From Polyangiaceae bacterium (GTDB lineage Bacteria; Myxococcota_A; Polyangia; Polyangiales; Polyangiaceae), in the NCBI GenBank assembly GCA_019637265.1, contig JAHBVY010000001.1:186001-250000 (forward strand): a stretch of DNA of 64,000 nucleotides, given 5' to 3'. Every line of letters starts with the position of its first letter. The first letter of the stretch is position 1. The notes below the pieces were generated by a model. That model did not search any database. It was not told where the DNA came from and saw only the letters and a list, made by a program, of their open reading frames with translations. Below, piece by piece: positions 45,450 through 53,770 of this stretch. The position numbers and the translations under genes are program-made.

Positions 45450-46625
45450 GTGTCCGCGGACCCCGAGAGCGACATCCCCTGGGCGGTGCCCTGCGATCCC
45501 AGGACCGACGTGAGCCAAGTCAGTACACCTGCTTACGTCATCGACCTGCCTCAGCTGCGGCGTAACCTCGCGGTGCTCGCGCGGGTGCAAGAGGAGGCGG
45601 GCTGCCAGGTGCTGCTCGCCTTGAAGGGCTTCGCGGCGTTCCGCACCTTCGAGGAGATCCGCCGGGTGTTGCCTGGCATCACCGCCAGCTCACCTGACGA
45701 GGCGCGGCTCGGGCGTGAGGAGTTCGGCGGTGAGGTGCACGCCTACGCGCCGGCTTACTCGGAGGCGGACATCGAGGCGCTGCTCGGCCTGGTGGATCAC
45801 CTGGTGTTCAACTCCCCGGCGCAGCTCCAGCGCTTCGGCGCGCGCGCGCGCGCGCGGGGGATCCAGGTGGGGCTGCGGGTGAACCCGGAGCACTCGGAGG
45901 TGAAGGTCGCGCTGTACGATCCGTGCGCGCCCGGCTCACGCCTCGGCACGCGCCGCGCGGCGCTCACGGAGGAGCTCATACCGCTCATCGACGGGCTGCA
46001 TTTCCACACGCTGTGTGAGCTAGGGTCGGACGCCCTGGCGCGCACCTTGGCGGCGTTCGAGGCGCGCTTCGGTGACGTCATCGGGCGCGTGCGCTGGGTG
46101 AACTTCGGTGGCGGCCATCACATCACGCGCCCTGACTATGACGTGGACCAGCTCATCGCTTTGGTGAAGGGCTTCCGCGAGCGCTGGGGCGCCCGTGTGT
46201 ACCTCGAGCCGGGGGAGGCGATCGCGCTCAACACCGGGGTGCTGGTGGCCTCCGTGCTGGACATCATCGACGGCGAGCTGCCGATCGCGATCCTGGACAC
46301 CTCGGCCACGGCTCACATGCCCGACGTGCTCGAGATGCCGTACCGCGCGGAGATACGTGACGCGAGCCGCCCCGGCGTGCGCGCCCACGACTACCGGCTC
46401 GGTGGGCTCACTTGCTTGGCGGGGGACGTGATCGGCGACTACTCCTTCGATCAGCCGCTCGAGGTGGGGAGCCGCGTGGTGTTCCTCGACATGGCGCACT
46501 ACACGATGGTGAAGAACACGACCTTCAACGGCGTGCGGCTGCCTTCCATCGTGCACGCGGACGCCGGCGCGCTCCGCGAGGTGCGGCGCTTCGGCTACGA
46601 GGACTACAAGCAGCGCCTCGGTTGA
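45450..46625 (+). CDS. nspC: Carboxynorspermidine decarboxylase
   Basis: The 391-residue alanine-racemase-fold PLP enzyme has LALKGFAAF with the PLP-binding Lys 59, then LHFHTLCE, NFGGGHHI (phosphate-binding Gly loop) and LDTSATAHMPDVLEMPYR. The last is characteristic of NspC rather than of diaminopimelate or ornithine decarboxylases. It removes the carboxyl group from carboxy(nor)spermidine to complete the alternative polyamine pathway. The GTG start immediately follows the dehydrogenase stop. Length is normal for the family. Confidence 0.95.
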   Translation: MSADPESDIPWAVPCDPRTDVSQVSTPAYVIDLPQLRRNLAVLARVQEEAGCQVLLALKGFAAFRTFEEIRRVLPGITASSPDEARLGREEFGGEVHAYAPAYSEADIEALLGLVDHLVFNSPAQLQRFGARARARGIQVGLRVNPEHSEVKVALYDPCAPGSRLGTRRAALTEELIPLIDGLHFHTLCELGSDALARTLAAFEARFGDVIGRVRWVNFGGGHHITRPDYDVDQLIALVKGFRERWGARVYLEPGEAIALNTGVLVASVLDIIDGELPIAILDTSATAHMPDVLEMPYRAEIRDASRPGVRAHDYRLGGLTCLAGDVIGDYSFDQPLEVGSRVVFLDMAHYTMVKNTTFNGVRLPSIVHADAGALREVRRFGYEDYKQRLG

Positions 46626-46717
46626 AGCGGCTCGGTCATGCGGGCTCACGTGGGCCTTCGTCGTGCGCTCGAAGTGCCGCCCAGCGCACCCTGCGAGCGG
46701 CTCGAAGCGTGCGCAGG

Positions 46718-46746
46718 GCTAGCCAACCCAATCAAAAAAACGAGCG
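46718..46746 (-). repeat. A-tailed GCTAGCCAACCC-A7 element
   Basis: GCTAGCCAACCCAATC followed by A7 and CGAGCG. CACCCTGCGAGCG (46687-46699) precedes it as in the element at 28142. It lies in the 294-nt gap between nspC and frr, where no gene is supported. Confidence 0.65.
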
Positions 46747-46887
46747 GGGCCGAGCAGCACCATCCGCGGAGCCCTCCGACTCGCGCGTCTCACGCTTCGG
46801 AGGAGCTCGGCTGCCCTGTGTGGCTCGTGAGCCGCGATGCGCTGCGGCCCGGTTGAAGTCAGAGGTGCGAGGCGGATGGGTGGGTGA

Positions 46888-46915
46888 TATAAGGCCCCGG
46901 CTTTTCTCGAGGAGG
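46888..46915 (+). promoter_or_regulatory. Likely -10 box and ribosome binding site of frr
   Basis: TATAAG (46888-46893) with no strong -35 hexamer, followed by GAGGAGG (46909-46915), 4 nt before the ATG. The strong ribosome binding site contrasts with the many genes here that have none. Confidence 0.5.
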
Positions 46916-46919
46916 ACGC

Positions 46920-47477
46920 ATGACTGAGGATGTGCTGACGGAGCTGGCAACCGCGATCACCAAGGCCCACGAGGCGCTGAAGCGTGAGCTCGCCAAGCTG
47001 CGGACGGGGCGGGCGAACTCGGGCATGCTGGATGGGATCCGGGTCGACTATTATGGTCAGAGCACCCCACTATCTCAGATGGCGTCGATCGGCGTCCCGG
47101 AGGCGCGCATGCTCACGGTGAAGCCGTGGGAGAAGAACCAGGTGCAGGCCATCGAGCGCGCGATCCGCGAGAGTGACTTGGGCTTCAACCCGCAGGTGGA
47201 TGGTGACCTCATCCGCGTCCCGATCCCGCCGCTCAGCGAGCAGCGCCGCCGTGAGCTGGCCAAGCTCGCGAAGCGGGCTGGTGAGGATTGTAAGGTGGCG
47301 ATCCGGAAGGGGCGCCACGAGGCGATCGACATGCTGAGCGACCTGAAGTCCGAGGGGGAGATCAGCGAGGACGAGCAGGAGCGCGCGAAGAAGAAGGTGG
47401 AGGAGGTCGTCTCCCAGGGGGTGGGGGTGGTCGATCAGCTGGTCGCCGCGCGCGAGAAGGACATCCTCGAGGTCTGA
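46920..47477 (+). CDS. frr: Ribosome recycling factor
   Basis: 185 residues, the normal length. RRF splits post-termination ribosomes together with EF-G. Conserved blocks are LRTGRANSGMLDGIRVDYYG, TPLSQMASIGVPEARMLTVKPWEK, AIRESDLGFNPQVDGDLIRVPIPPLSEQRRRELAK and the C-terminal charged helices. The strong ribosome binding site fixes the start. The gene is isolated here; the usual tsf/pyrH neighbours are not in the window. Confidence 0.98.
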   Translation: MTEDVLTELATAITKAHEALKRELAKLRTGRANSGMLDGIRVDYYGQSTPLSQMASIGVPEARMLTVKPWEKNQVQAIERAIRESDLGFNPQVDGDLIRVPIPPLSEQRRRELAKLAKRAGEDCKVAIRKGRHEAIDMLSDLKSEGEISEDEQERAKKKVEEVVSQGVGVVDQLVAAREKDILEV

Positions 47478-47541
47478 AGCCAACCGCGCTGCCCGCGCCG
47501 CCGGAGTGAGCGTATGGCTCGCTCTCCGCCTCGTCGCCGTT

Positions 47542-47613
47542 CGCTTGAAGTGGCCCTGCGCTTGAAGCGGCCCATTCGCTTTGAAGCGGTCCATGCGCTT
47601 TGAAGTGGTAGGG
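47542..47613 (+). repeat. Four imperfect 17-19-bp tandem repeats
   Basis: Units begin CGCTTGAAG or CGCTTTGAAG at 47542, 47559, 47577 and 47596, each followed by (C/T)GG. They lie 65 nt after frr in the 384-nt gap before the phosphatase gene. The core TGAAGCGG also follows the stop codons at 46625 and 48737. Confidence 0.75.
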
Positions 47614-47641
47614 CGCGCCGGCTTGGCTCAACCAGCGTCAG

Positions 47642-47668
47642 GGTAGGGGCGGGTTTCAAACCCGCCCA
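47642..47668. repeat. REP-like palindrome, type 1
   Basis: GGTAGG followed by GGCGGGTTTCAAACCCGCC; a complete copy in the frr-phosphatase gap. No gene was found between 47669 and 47861. TTGACA at 47741 has no matching -10 at normal spacing. Confidence 0.88.
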
Positions 47669-47861
47669 CAGGCGGGGTCGCCGATTTTGAGCGCGACCAA
47701 CGGCAAGCCGTTGTCGTGCTAGGGGCTAGGTGGTGTATGCTTGACACTCGGAGCTGCCGCGTGAAACCGTCGGATGTGGTCGTACAAGTCGCTTGGATGG
47801 CTGCGGGCTCGCTCGCTGTCGGCTCGCTCGCTGCGCTGTTCCGTCCAATGGGGAGCCAGTC

Positions 47862-48737
47862 GTGACCCAGCTTCGCGCGCAAGCGGCTGGGGTGAGTGAC
47901 GTTGGCCTGCAGCGGGAGCACAACGAAGACTGCTTCGCGGTGCTGAACGACCATGAGCTGTTCATCGTCGCCGATGGCATGGGTGGTCACCGCGCCGGGG
48001 ACGTGGCGAGCCGCATCGCGACCGACTCCATCGCGGAGTTCTTCCGCGCCACCGCCAACGACGACGTCACCTGGCCGTTCCACTTCGACGCGCGCCTGAG
48101 CGAGGAGGAGAACCGCTTGCTCACCGGCATCCGGCTCGCGAATCGTCAGATCTTCGAGCGCAGCCTCCAGTCGCGCGAGTGTCAGGGCATGGGGACCACG
48201 GTGGTGGGCGCGCTGTTCAGCCCTCGCAAGCGCAAGATGTACATCGGGCACGTGGGGGACAGCCGGGCTTACCGCGTGCGCGCCGGCGAGATCACGCAGA
48301 TGACCCGCGATCATTCGCTGGTGAACGACTACCTCCTGGCGATGCCGGAGCTCACCGAGGAGCAGCGGAGCGAGCTCCCCAAGAACGTCATCACCCGCGC
48401 CCTCGGCATGCAAGATCAGGTCGCGGTGGATCTCCAGAGCGACGACGTGCAGCCCGGCGACTTGTACGTGCTGTGCTCCGATGGCCTGAGCGGCATGATC
48501 GAGGACGAGGAGATCCTCGAGGTGGTCACCTCGACGGACGATTTGGAGCTCGCCTGTCGGGGCTTGGTCAGGCTCGCCAACGAGCATGGCGGTGAGGACA
48601 ACATCACTGCGGTGCTGGTCCGCGTCGCGGAGGCCCCCGCGGATTTCAGCAAGACCGCGCTGGGTGACACGCTGCCGGCCAACGTCGTGAACGCGCCGTT
48701 CCCTCTGGAAGAGGCGCCCCCCAGCTCTCGTAGCTGA
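47862..48737 (+). CDS. PP2C-family Ser/Thr protein phosphatase
   Basis: 291 residues from GTG. All PP2C metal-binding motifs are present: GLQREHNEDCF, FIVADGMGGHRAGDVAS, GMGTTVVGAL, GHVGDSRAYRVR, RDHSLVNDYL, LCSDGLSGMI and GGEDNITAVLV. It should remove phosphate from Ser/Thr residues and is the natural opponent of the three kinases in the window, though it is not in an operon with any of them. There is no membrane helix; a 35-residue Pro-rich tail follows the domain. GGGAG lies 8 nt upstream of the GTG. Confidence 0.94.
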   Translation: MTQLRAQAAGVSDVGLQREHNEDCFAVLNDHELFIVADGMGGHRAGDVASRIATDSIAEFFRATANDDVTWPFHFDARLSEEENRLLTGIRLANRQIFERSLQSRECQGMGTTVVGALFSPRKRKMYIGHVGDSRAYRVRAGEITQMTRDHSLVNDYLLAMPELTEEQRSELPKNVITRALGMQDQVAVDLQSDDVQPGDLYVLCSDGLSGMIEDEEILEVVTSTDDLELACRGLVRLANEHGGEDNITAVLVRVAEAPADFSKTALGDTLPANVVNAPFPLEEAPPSSRS

Positions 48738-48780
48738 AGCGGCGCCCTGAAGGAGCGCCGCGTCACCGAAGCGGCCGCGC

Positions 48781-49395
48781 TTACTCTTCGCAGTTCTCGA
48801 GCACGAACACGCCGCTGACCCCGCAGTAGTCGGCCAGCTGCTTGCCTTGGAGCGCGGGGCAATCGAACTTCGCCCACACGGCGCCGGAGTGGACCTGCGG
48901 CTCGCCCGCGCCGAGCACGGTGAGGGTGCAGTGGGGCAGCTCGGTGTTCCAGGTGTAGCTGGTGGCCTGGAACTGCAGCGAGACCACGGCGCTGCCGAGG
49001 CGCGACACCGGGTCTACGTCAGCGCTCTTGACGAACAGGCTGGTGGCGCCTTGCTTCACCGAGCCCTCCACCACGAACTGGTCGCCCGAGCGGCGCACCG
49101 TGCAGCGGACACTCGCGCGGTCCTCACCGTCCACCACCCGGCCCCCGTCGTTGAACTCGGTGGGGCGCGGCGTGCCAACGCCTGGTTGCTGACCCGACGA
49201 CTGACAGCGGCCGCCGGTGGGTATCACGCTGGTATCCGGCACCTTGGTCGTCGCTTGGAAGCTGCCCTGCGCGGCCGGCGGGACCGCGTCGCTGCAGCCC
49301 CACGCGGCGGCGCCGAGCAAGGAGGTGGCCAGCAGAGCCAAAGAATGCCGAACAGCGCGGGAGCGAGGAGAGCCAAGCGTCATGAGCCCAACCAT
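48781..49395 (-). CDS. Lipoprotein of unknown function
   Basis: 204 residues; ATG preceded by GAGGAACATT, with a second ATG four codons later. The signal sequence ends in the lipobox AAWGC. The mature region has three Cys pairs (RCQSSG, VRCTVRR, PHCTLTV, FDCPAL, DYCGVSG, ENCEE) in a beta-rich context. No family recognised. It ends 44 nt from the phosphatase stop, convergent. Frames running farther upstream are antisense to the PLP enzyme gene. Confidence 0.78.
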   Translation of the reverse strand: MVGLMTLGSPRSRAVRHSLALLATSLLGAAAWGCSDAVPPAAQGSFQATTKVPDTSVIPTGGRCQSSGQQPGVGTPRPTEFNDGGRVVDGEDRASVRCTVRRSGDQFVVEGSVKQGATSLFVKSADVDPVSRLGSAVVSLQFQATSYTWNTELPHCTLTVLGAGEPQVHSGAVWAKFDCPALQGKQLADYCGVSGVFVLENCEE

Positions 49396-49433
49396 AATGT
49401 TCCTCGCGGCGATTTCCCAATCCGATTTTGGTC

Positions 49434-50597
49434 TCAGCCGAGGCCGGCAGCCCGGAACGCGCCCTCGAGGTCTGCCGCGAGATCTTCCACGTCTTCCAGC
49501 CCGACGCTGAGCCGCACCAGGCCATCCCCAATCCCCAGCGCGTCGCGGGTCTCCTTGGGGATGGAGGCGTGGGTCATCAGCGCGGGGTGCTCGGCGAGCG
49601 ACTCCACGCCGCCCAGGCTCTCCGCCAGCGTGAAGATCCGGAGCGCTGACAAGAACCGCCGCGCGGCGTCGAGGTCGGCGTCCAAGTCGACGCTGAGCAT
49701 CGCGCCGGGCAGGCTCATTTGACGCTGCGCCAGCGCGTGATCCGGGTGGCTCGCCAGGCCCGGGTAGTTGACGCGCCTCACGCCGCGGCGCCCCTCGAGG
49801 CGCCTCGCCAGCTCGGCGGCGCTGGCCGACTGGTGCCGCACCCGGACCGGGAGCGTCTTGATGCCGCGCAGCACCAAGTAGCAGTCCATCGGGGAGGGGA
49901 CCGCCCCGATGGCGTTCTGGAGGAAGCCGATGCGCTCGGCGAGGGCGGTGTCCGAGGTGACCAGCGCCCCCCCGACGACGTCGGAGTGGCCGTTGATGTA
50001 CTTGGTGGTGGAGTGCATCACCACCGCCGCGCCGAGCGCCAACGGCTGCTGGAGCACGGGTGAGGCGAAGGTGTTGTCCACCGCGAGCGGCACGCCCCGG
50101 GCGCGGCAGCGCTCGGCGATGGCCTGGATATCGAAGAGCTTCAGCATCGGGTTGGTGGGGGTCTCCATCCAAACCCAGCGCGTCTCAGGGCGAAGCGCCT
50201 GGTCCAGCTGGCTGAGATCGCGCAGATCCACGAAGCTGGTGGTCACGCCCATCGGCTTCAGCACCTTGTCGAGCAAGCGGAAGGTGCCGCCGTACACGTC
50301 ATCGCCGCTCACCACGTGATCACCGGGCTTCAGGGTGTGCAGCAGGGTGAGGGCCGCGGCGCTCCCGCTGCCGAACGCGAAGCCGTGGGTGCCGCCCTCG
50401 AGCGCCGCCAGGCACGCCTCCAGCGCTTGGCGCGTGGGGTTGCCGCTGCGCGAGTATTCGAAGGCGGTGGGCTTGCCGGGCTCGTCCTGCGCGAAGGTGC
50501 TGGCGAGGACGATCGGCTGCATCACCGCCCGATGAGTCGGATCAGGCTCCTGCCCGGCGTGGATGGCGAGGGTGTCTGGACGGAGTCGCTGCTGCAT
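49434..50597 (-). CDS. Cys/Met-metabolism PLP enzyme (cystathionine gamma-synthase/lyase type)
   Basis: 387 residues. The PLP-binding Lys 199 lies in MHSTTKYINGHSDVVGG. Upstream are FEYSRSGNPTRQALE, FGSGSAAALTLL, GDDVYGGTFRLL and METPTNPMLKLFDI, and the C-terminal part has LAESLGGVESLAEHPALMTH. These match the MetB/MGL/CGL family, which acts on cystathionine, homocysteine or O-acylhomoserine. The exact reaction cannot be told from these motifs. ATG start; just upstream of the lipoprotein gene on the same strand (38 nt apart). Confidence 0.93.
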   Translation of the reverse strand: MQQRLRPDTLAIHAGQEPDPTHRAVMQPIVLASTFAQDEPGKPTAFEYSRSGNPTRQALEACLAALEGGTHGFAFGSGSAAALTLLHTLKPGDHVVSGDDVYGGTFRLLDKVLKPMGVTTSFVDLRDLSQLDQALRPETRWVWMETPTNPMLKLFDIQAIAERCRARGVPLAVDNTFASPVLQQPLALGAAVVMHSTTKYINGHSDVVGGALVTSDTALAERIGFLQNAIGAVPSPMDCYLVLRGIKTLPVRVRHQSASAAELARRLEGRRGVRRVNYPGLASHPDHALAQRQMSLPGAMLSVDLDADLDAARRFLSALRIFTLAESLGGVESLAEHPALMTHASIPKETRDALGIGDGLVRLSVGLEDVEDLAADLEGAFRAAGLG

Positions 50598-50774
50598 CGC
50601 CCGCCTCTACCACGAGTGCGAGGGGGCGCGAGCACCTGCGACGAACGGCCAACCCGCCAGTGCGTGGGTGCAGGTGGCGAAGGAGGGGTGAGCTGACCGG
50701 CGGCGTCAGCGCGCTGAACCACCGGGCACCGAACGACCGGCTGACCAGGGAGCGCCTCCGTCAGCCGCTGCGGT

Positions 50775-50836
50775 GCGTCAGGCATCGTAGCGCGTCAGGC
50801 ATCGCAGCGCGCTAGCGGCGCGTCAGGCATCGCAGC
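50775..50836 (+). repeat. Three 17-bp repeats GCGTCAGGCATCGCAGC
   Basis: Copies at 50775-50791 (one change), 50792-50808 and 50820-50836, about 40 nt beyond the 3' end of tRNA-His. The gap 50598-50873 holds no supported gene. Confidence 0.85.
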
Positions 50837-50873
50837 GCCGTCATCCTGCAGCGCCTGGCCATCGGGGAAGTGT

Positions 50874-50949
50874 TGGGGTGGATGATGGGAATTGAACCCA
50901 CGACGCCCGGAGCCACAATCCAGTGCTCTACCACTGAGCTACACCCACC
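50874..50949 (-). tRNA. tRNA-His (anticodon GTG)
   Basis: A full cloverleaf on the minus strand. The extra 5' G (G-1) is encoded opposite discriminator C73, which is diagnostic for tRNA-His. The anticodon loop is TTGTGGC with GTG, the T arm has GGTTCAATTCC, and the CCA end is encoded. The D arm reads AGCTCAGTGGTAGAGC. The upstream region has only a weak promoter candidate (TTGCGC, 17 nt, TAGAGA). Confidence 0.97.
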
Positions 50950-51153
50950 GCGGGCGTCTCTAGCTCAGCTCATGGGGGTGCGCAACCCATTCTCGTTCGG
51001 CTGCACACGCGGCTCACCCGTCGCACGCCGGGAGACGCCGAGTTTCGCTCTCCGGCGTCGCGGTGTTACCCTGGCGCGCCTGAGGTAGCTCCAGGGGCCA
51101 CGGGGCCACGCTGGGGCCCAGCGGGCGATCTCACTTCAAGGGGCGAGAGACTC

Positions 51154-52323
51154 ATGCGGGGCAAGATCATCATCGTCAACGCGGGCATCGTGCTCGTCGT
51201 CGGGCTGCTCTCCTACTTCTTGCTGGCCACGGCGCTGGGGGACGTCGTCTCCAACCCGCAAGTGCGCCGGGCGGAGGTGGAGCGTGGCCTCAAGAGCGCC
51301 AACGCGCGGCTCGCGCTGGACGCGCTGCGCAGCGAGCGTTGGCTCGCGGCGCAGGCGACGCGCCCTGAGACGTTGGCGGTGTTCGCGGCGAGCACCAAGC
51401 AGGCGAAGAGCGAGGCCGCGACGGCGCTCGCGAACAAGCTGCGTGACGCCGCGGTGGCGGAGGCGAGCTTCGCTCGCATGGCTCCGGCGCTGGTGCTGTT
51501 CGTCGACGCGCAGGGCGTGGCGCTGGGGCGCAACGGCTCGGCGCTGATGCGCGACGACAAGATGGGCGAGGTGTACCCGTCGCTCGCGGCGGCGCTCGCG
51601 AGCGGACAGACCGCGAGCGACGTGTGGCTCAACCGCCAGCGTCAGGAGCAGATGCTCGCGAGTTACGCGCCAGTGCGCGGCGAGGACAACCAGGTGATCG
51701 GCGCTCTGGTGATCGGGACCCCGCTCAGCGACGAGCGGCTCACGCTGACCAGTGAGCTGACGAGTGGCGGGGTGCTGCTGCTCGGCGTCCGCTCGGGAGA
51801 CAGCGTGGAGATCGTCGCCAAGAGCCCTGGCGCTTCGGGCCCCATCTCCCAGGCGGCGGAGCGCGCGGGCGCGGCGGTCAAGGCCTCGGACGCAGGGCAG
51901 GGCGGGAGCTTGGTGCTGCTGGATGACGCGGTGCCGGGTGAGCTGGTCGCCGCGCAGAACCTGGCGGGGTACGGCGATGGTAAGTCGACGGTGCTGGTTT
52001 TGGCGGCCAAGAGCTCGCTGGTGGGCAGCGTGAGCCAGGTGCTGTGGCCGGTGTTCGCGGTCAGCGGGCTCGGGGTGTTGCTCGTGGTGGTGGGGGGGAT
52101 CTTGATCGGCAACTACATCCAGGGGCCGATCACCGAGCTGGAGGCGGGCCTGCTCCAGGTGCTGAACGGCAACGCGAACTACCGCTTCGAGATCGAGCAC
52201 GCGGAGCTCGGCGGCATCGTGCATCGGCTCAACTCGCTGCTGAACGCGCTGATGGGTGTCCCGGAGACGGACGACGACGGGCGGCCGTCGGCGCCGCCTC
52301 AGCCAGGCGAGTATCAGGAGTGA
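51154..52323 (+). CDS. HAMP-domain membrane sensor without output domain
   Basis: 389 residues: membrane helix 1 (about 5-27), a 265-residue extracytoplasmic sensor region resembling a double-Cache fold (LVLFVDAQGVALGRNG ... IGALVIGTPLSDERL), and helix 2 (about 297-319). A HAMP-like segment follows (PITELEAGLLQVLNGNANYRFEI), then only 30 residues. No kinase, cyclase or chemotaxis signalling domain follows, so it may act by contact with a separate protein. A second HAMP-only protein lies at 60398-61159. ATG preceded by AAGGGGCGAG at moderate spacing. Confidence 0.8.
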   Translation: MRGKIIIVNAGIVLVVGLLSYFLLATALGDVVSNPQVRRAEVERGLKSANARLALDALRSERWLAAQATRPETLAVFAASTKQAKSEAATALANKLRDAAVAEASFARMAPALVLFVDAQGVALGRNGSALMRDDKMGEVYPSLAAALASGQTASDVWLNRQRQEQMLASYAPVRGEDNQVIGALVIGTPLSDERLTLTSELTSGGVLLLGVRSGDSVEIVAKSPGASGPISQAAERAGAAVKASDAGQGGSLVLLDDAVPGELVAAQNLAGYGDGKSTVLVLAAKSSLVGSVSQVLWPVFAVSGLGVLLVVVGGILIGNYIQGPITELEAGLLQVLNGNANYRFEIEHAELGGIVHRLNSLLNALMGVPETDDDGRPSAPPQPGEYQE

Positions 52324-52349
52324 GTGGCACCCCGTCGAGTCAACCGCAT

Positions 52350-52408
52350 GACCTGTAGGGGCGGGTTTCAAACTGACCTGTAGGGGCGGGTTTCAAACCC
52401 GCCCTCAC
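52350..52408. repeat. REP-like type 1: half copy plus full copy in tandem
   Basis: GACCTGTAGGGGCGGGTTTC occurs at 52350-52369, where the palindrome breaks off after AAACT. The same sequence restarts at 52375 and runs on to a complete palindrome (to about 52404). It looks like a stalled or partial duplication of the element. Confidence 0.88.
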
Positions 52409-52440
52409 GAAAGCGCCTGTCCACGCCCAGCGCTCCCAGC

Positions 52441-52466
52441 GCGGTGCCGTCCAACCCCCTGATCCC
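52441..52466 (+). repeat. GCGGTGCCGTCCAACCCCC dispersed element
   Basis: Same as 19005-19035 including the following GATCCC, 33 nt from a REP-like palindrome. The remaining gap to 52703 contains TATAAG (52663-52668), a plausible -10 for the HEAT gene with a weak -35 (CTGCAC) 17 nt before it. Confidence 0.8.
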
Positions 52467-52703
52467 GAGCTAGCTGGAGTAAGCGTTGACTCCTGGAGCA
52501 CGCGCCGAGTCGTTTCCGCGACGGCGCGGCTCTCGGAGCAATCGGCGGGAGTAATGGCAGGTGCTTGGGGGTTGTTGCCCAGCCTCGCCTCGACATCGAC
52601 GGAGCCCGCCTCGAAGCGCCACTGCATCGGCACGACGGCCTGCACGACGCTCTGTTCCGGGCTATAAGCAGCGCCGGCGCTGGGGGCGCCGCGGAAGGTT
52701 GAC

Positions 52704-53447
52704 ATGGGTCTACTAGATATCTTCAAGAAGAAGGAGAGCGCGCCGTCCACGAAGCGCGCCACGCCGCGGGAGATCGCGCGGCTCACCAAGCTGGCGGGGG
52801 AGAAGCTCGCTCAGAACTACGATCGCCAAGAGGCGCTCGAGGAGCTCGCCCGCATCGGCAGCCCTGAGGCGGCGGCGGGGCTGCTCCGGCGCTTCACCTT
52901 CGCGATGGAGCCCTCCATCACCGATCAAGAGGAGAAGGAGATGGCCGCCGCGGGGCTGGTGTCGATCGGGGAGGACGCCATCGACCCCATCCGTGAGTAC
53001 TGCGTCAAGGCAGCGAGCCTCACCTGGCCCATCAAAATCCTCCGTCAGATCGTGGAGGAGGACGCGCTGAAGGACGAGCTGCTCGCCATCTTGGAGCAGT
53101 TCGACACCGAGTACGTCCGCAACGCGGACCCCAAGGCGCAGCTCATCAACGCGCTGGAAGAGTTCGTCAGTGAAGATGTCCGCCTGGCGGTGGAGCCCTT
53201 CCTGCAAGACATGAGCGAGCCGGTCCGCTTCCACGCGGTCTCCACCGTGGTCGCGATGGGCAACCCCGAGAGCGTGGGTCCGCTCATCGCCGCCTTGGAG
53301 GAGGACGAGTCGCTCCGCGTGCGTAACCGCATCGCGCAGAAGCTGGCCGAGACGGGCTGGGCCATCCCCAGTGAGCTCACCGAGACCTGTACCGAGGCCT
53401 TGCCGGAGGAGTATCAGCTCCGCGGCGGCGTCGTGGTCCACCGCTGA
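52704..53447 (+). CDS. HEAT-repeat protein
   Basis: 247 residues with no signal peptide. It begins with a short basic segment (MGLLDIFKKKESAPSTK), then four to five HEAT-like helical pairs: NYDRQEALEELARIGSPEAAAGLLRR, MAAAGLVSIGEDAIDPIREY, FHAVSTVVAMGNPESVGPLI and VRNRIAQKLAETGWAIP. Such repeats are protein-binding scaffolds. The function is unknown. The ATG follows GGAAGG by 5 nt. Confidence 0.85.
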   Translation: MGLLDIFKKKESAPSTKRATPREIARLTKLAGEKLAQNYDRQEALEELARIGSPEAAAGLLRRFTFAMEPSITDQEEKEMAAAGLVSIGEDAIDPIREYCVKAASLTWPIKILRQIVEEDALKDELLAILEQFDTEYVRNADPKAQLINALEEFVSEDVRLAVEPFLQDMSEPVRFHAVSTVVAMGNPESVGPLIAALEEDESLRVRNRIAQKLAETGWAIPSELTETCTEALPEEYQLRGGVVVHR

Positions 53448-53509
53448 GCGATCGTCCAGCGGCCCTCTCTCGGCGCATGGGGCGACGCCTCATCGTCGTG
53501 AGCGCTTGC

Positions 53510-53544
53510 GTCAGCTAGGTTGACGGCACGTCAGCTCGACTGAA
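53510..53544. repeat. Two GTCAGC-type palindromes in tandem
   Basis: GTCAGCTAGGTTGAC (53510-53524) and GTCAGCTCGACTGAAC (53530-53545) lie 63-98 nt after the HEAT gene. The rest of 53448-53770 holds the terminator at 53713-53748 and no gene. Confidence 0.7.
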
Positions 53545-53712
53545 CATCGTCGATGCTCAGTCGCCCGGGTTGGGGGAGGGTTGGCTGCCTCCCCCCAGGC
53601 GCCCGCGCTGCGCGCGACGTCCCCCGCTCAGCGCCCCCGCGGTGATCCGAGGAGCGCGCTCGGCGCCTGCCCCCTCCAAGCGTCGCCGCTCCGCGGCGCC
53701 ACGGAGGGGGAC

Positions 53713-53748
53713 CCAAAAGCAAAGCAGGCGACCTGTCGGCCGCCTGCT
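53713..53748 (-). terminator. Rho-independent terminator of the beta-barrel operon
   Basis: On the minus strand an 8-bp perfect stem (AGCAGGCG/CGCCTGCT) encloses a 10-nt loop and is followed by TTTGCTTTT. It lies 23 nt beyond the stop of the gene at 53771-54673. It is the clearest intrinsic terminator in the window. Confidence 0.8.
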
Positions 53749-53770
53749 CGCACTGCTCTCCTGCCTGCTG

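Noticed and set aside
43965..45590. A 541-codon minus-strand frame across the polyamine dehydrogenase gene
   Set aside because: Antisense shadow of a clear enzyme gene; composition dominated by Arg/His/Leu/Val with no recognisable fold.
47741..47769. TTGACA as promoter of the phosphatase gene
   Set aside because: No acceptable -10 hexamer at 16-18 nt; left unassigned.
49396..50172. Upstream extension of the lipoprotein at 48781-49395 into the PLP enzyme gene
   Set aside because: Antisense to a conserved enzyme; a good start with ribosome binding site exists at 49395.
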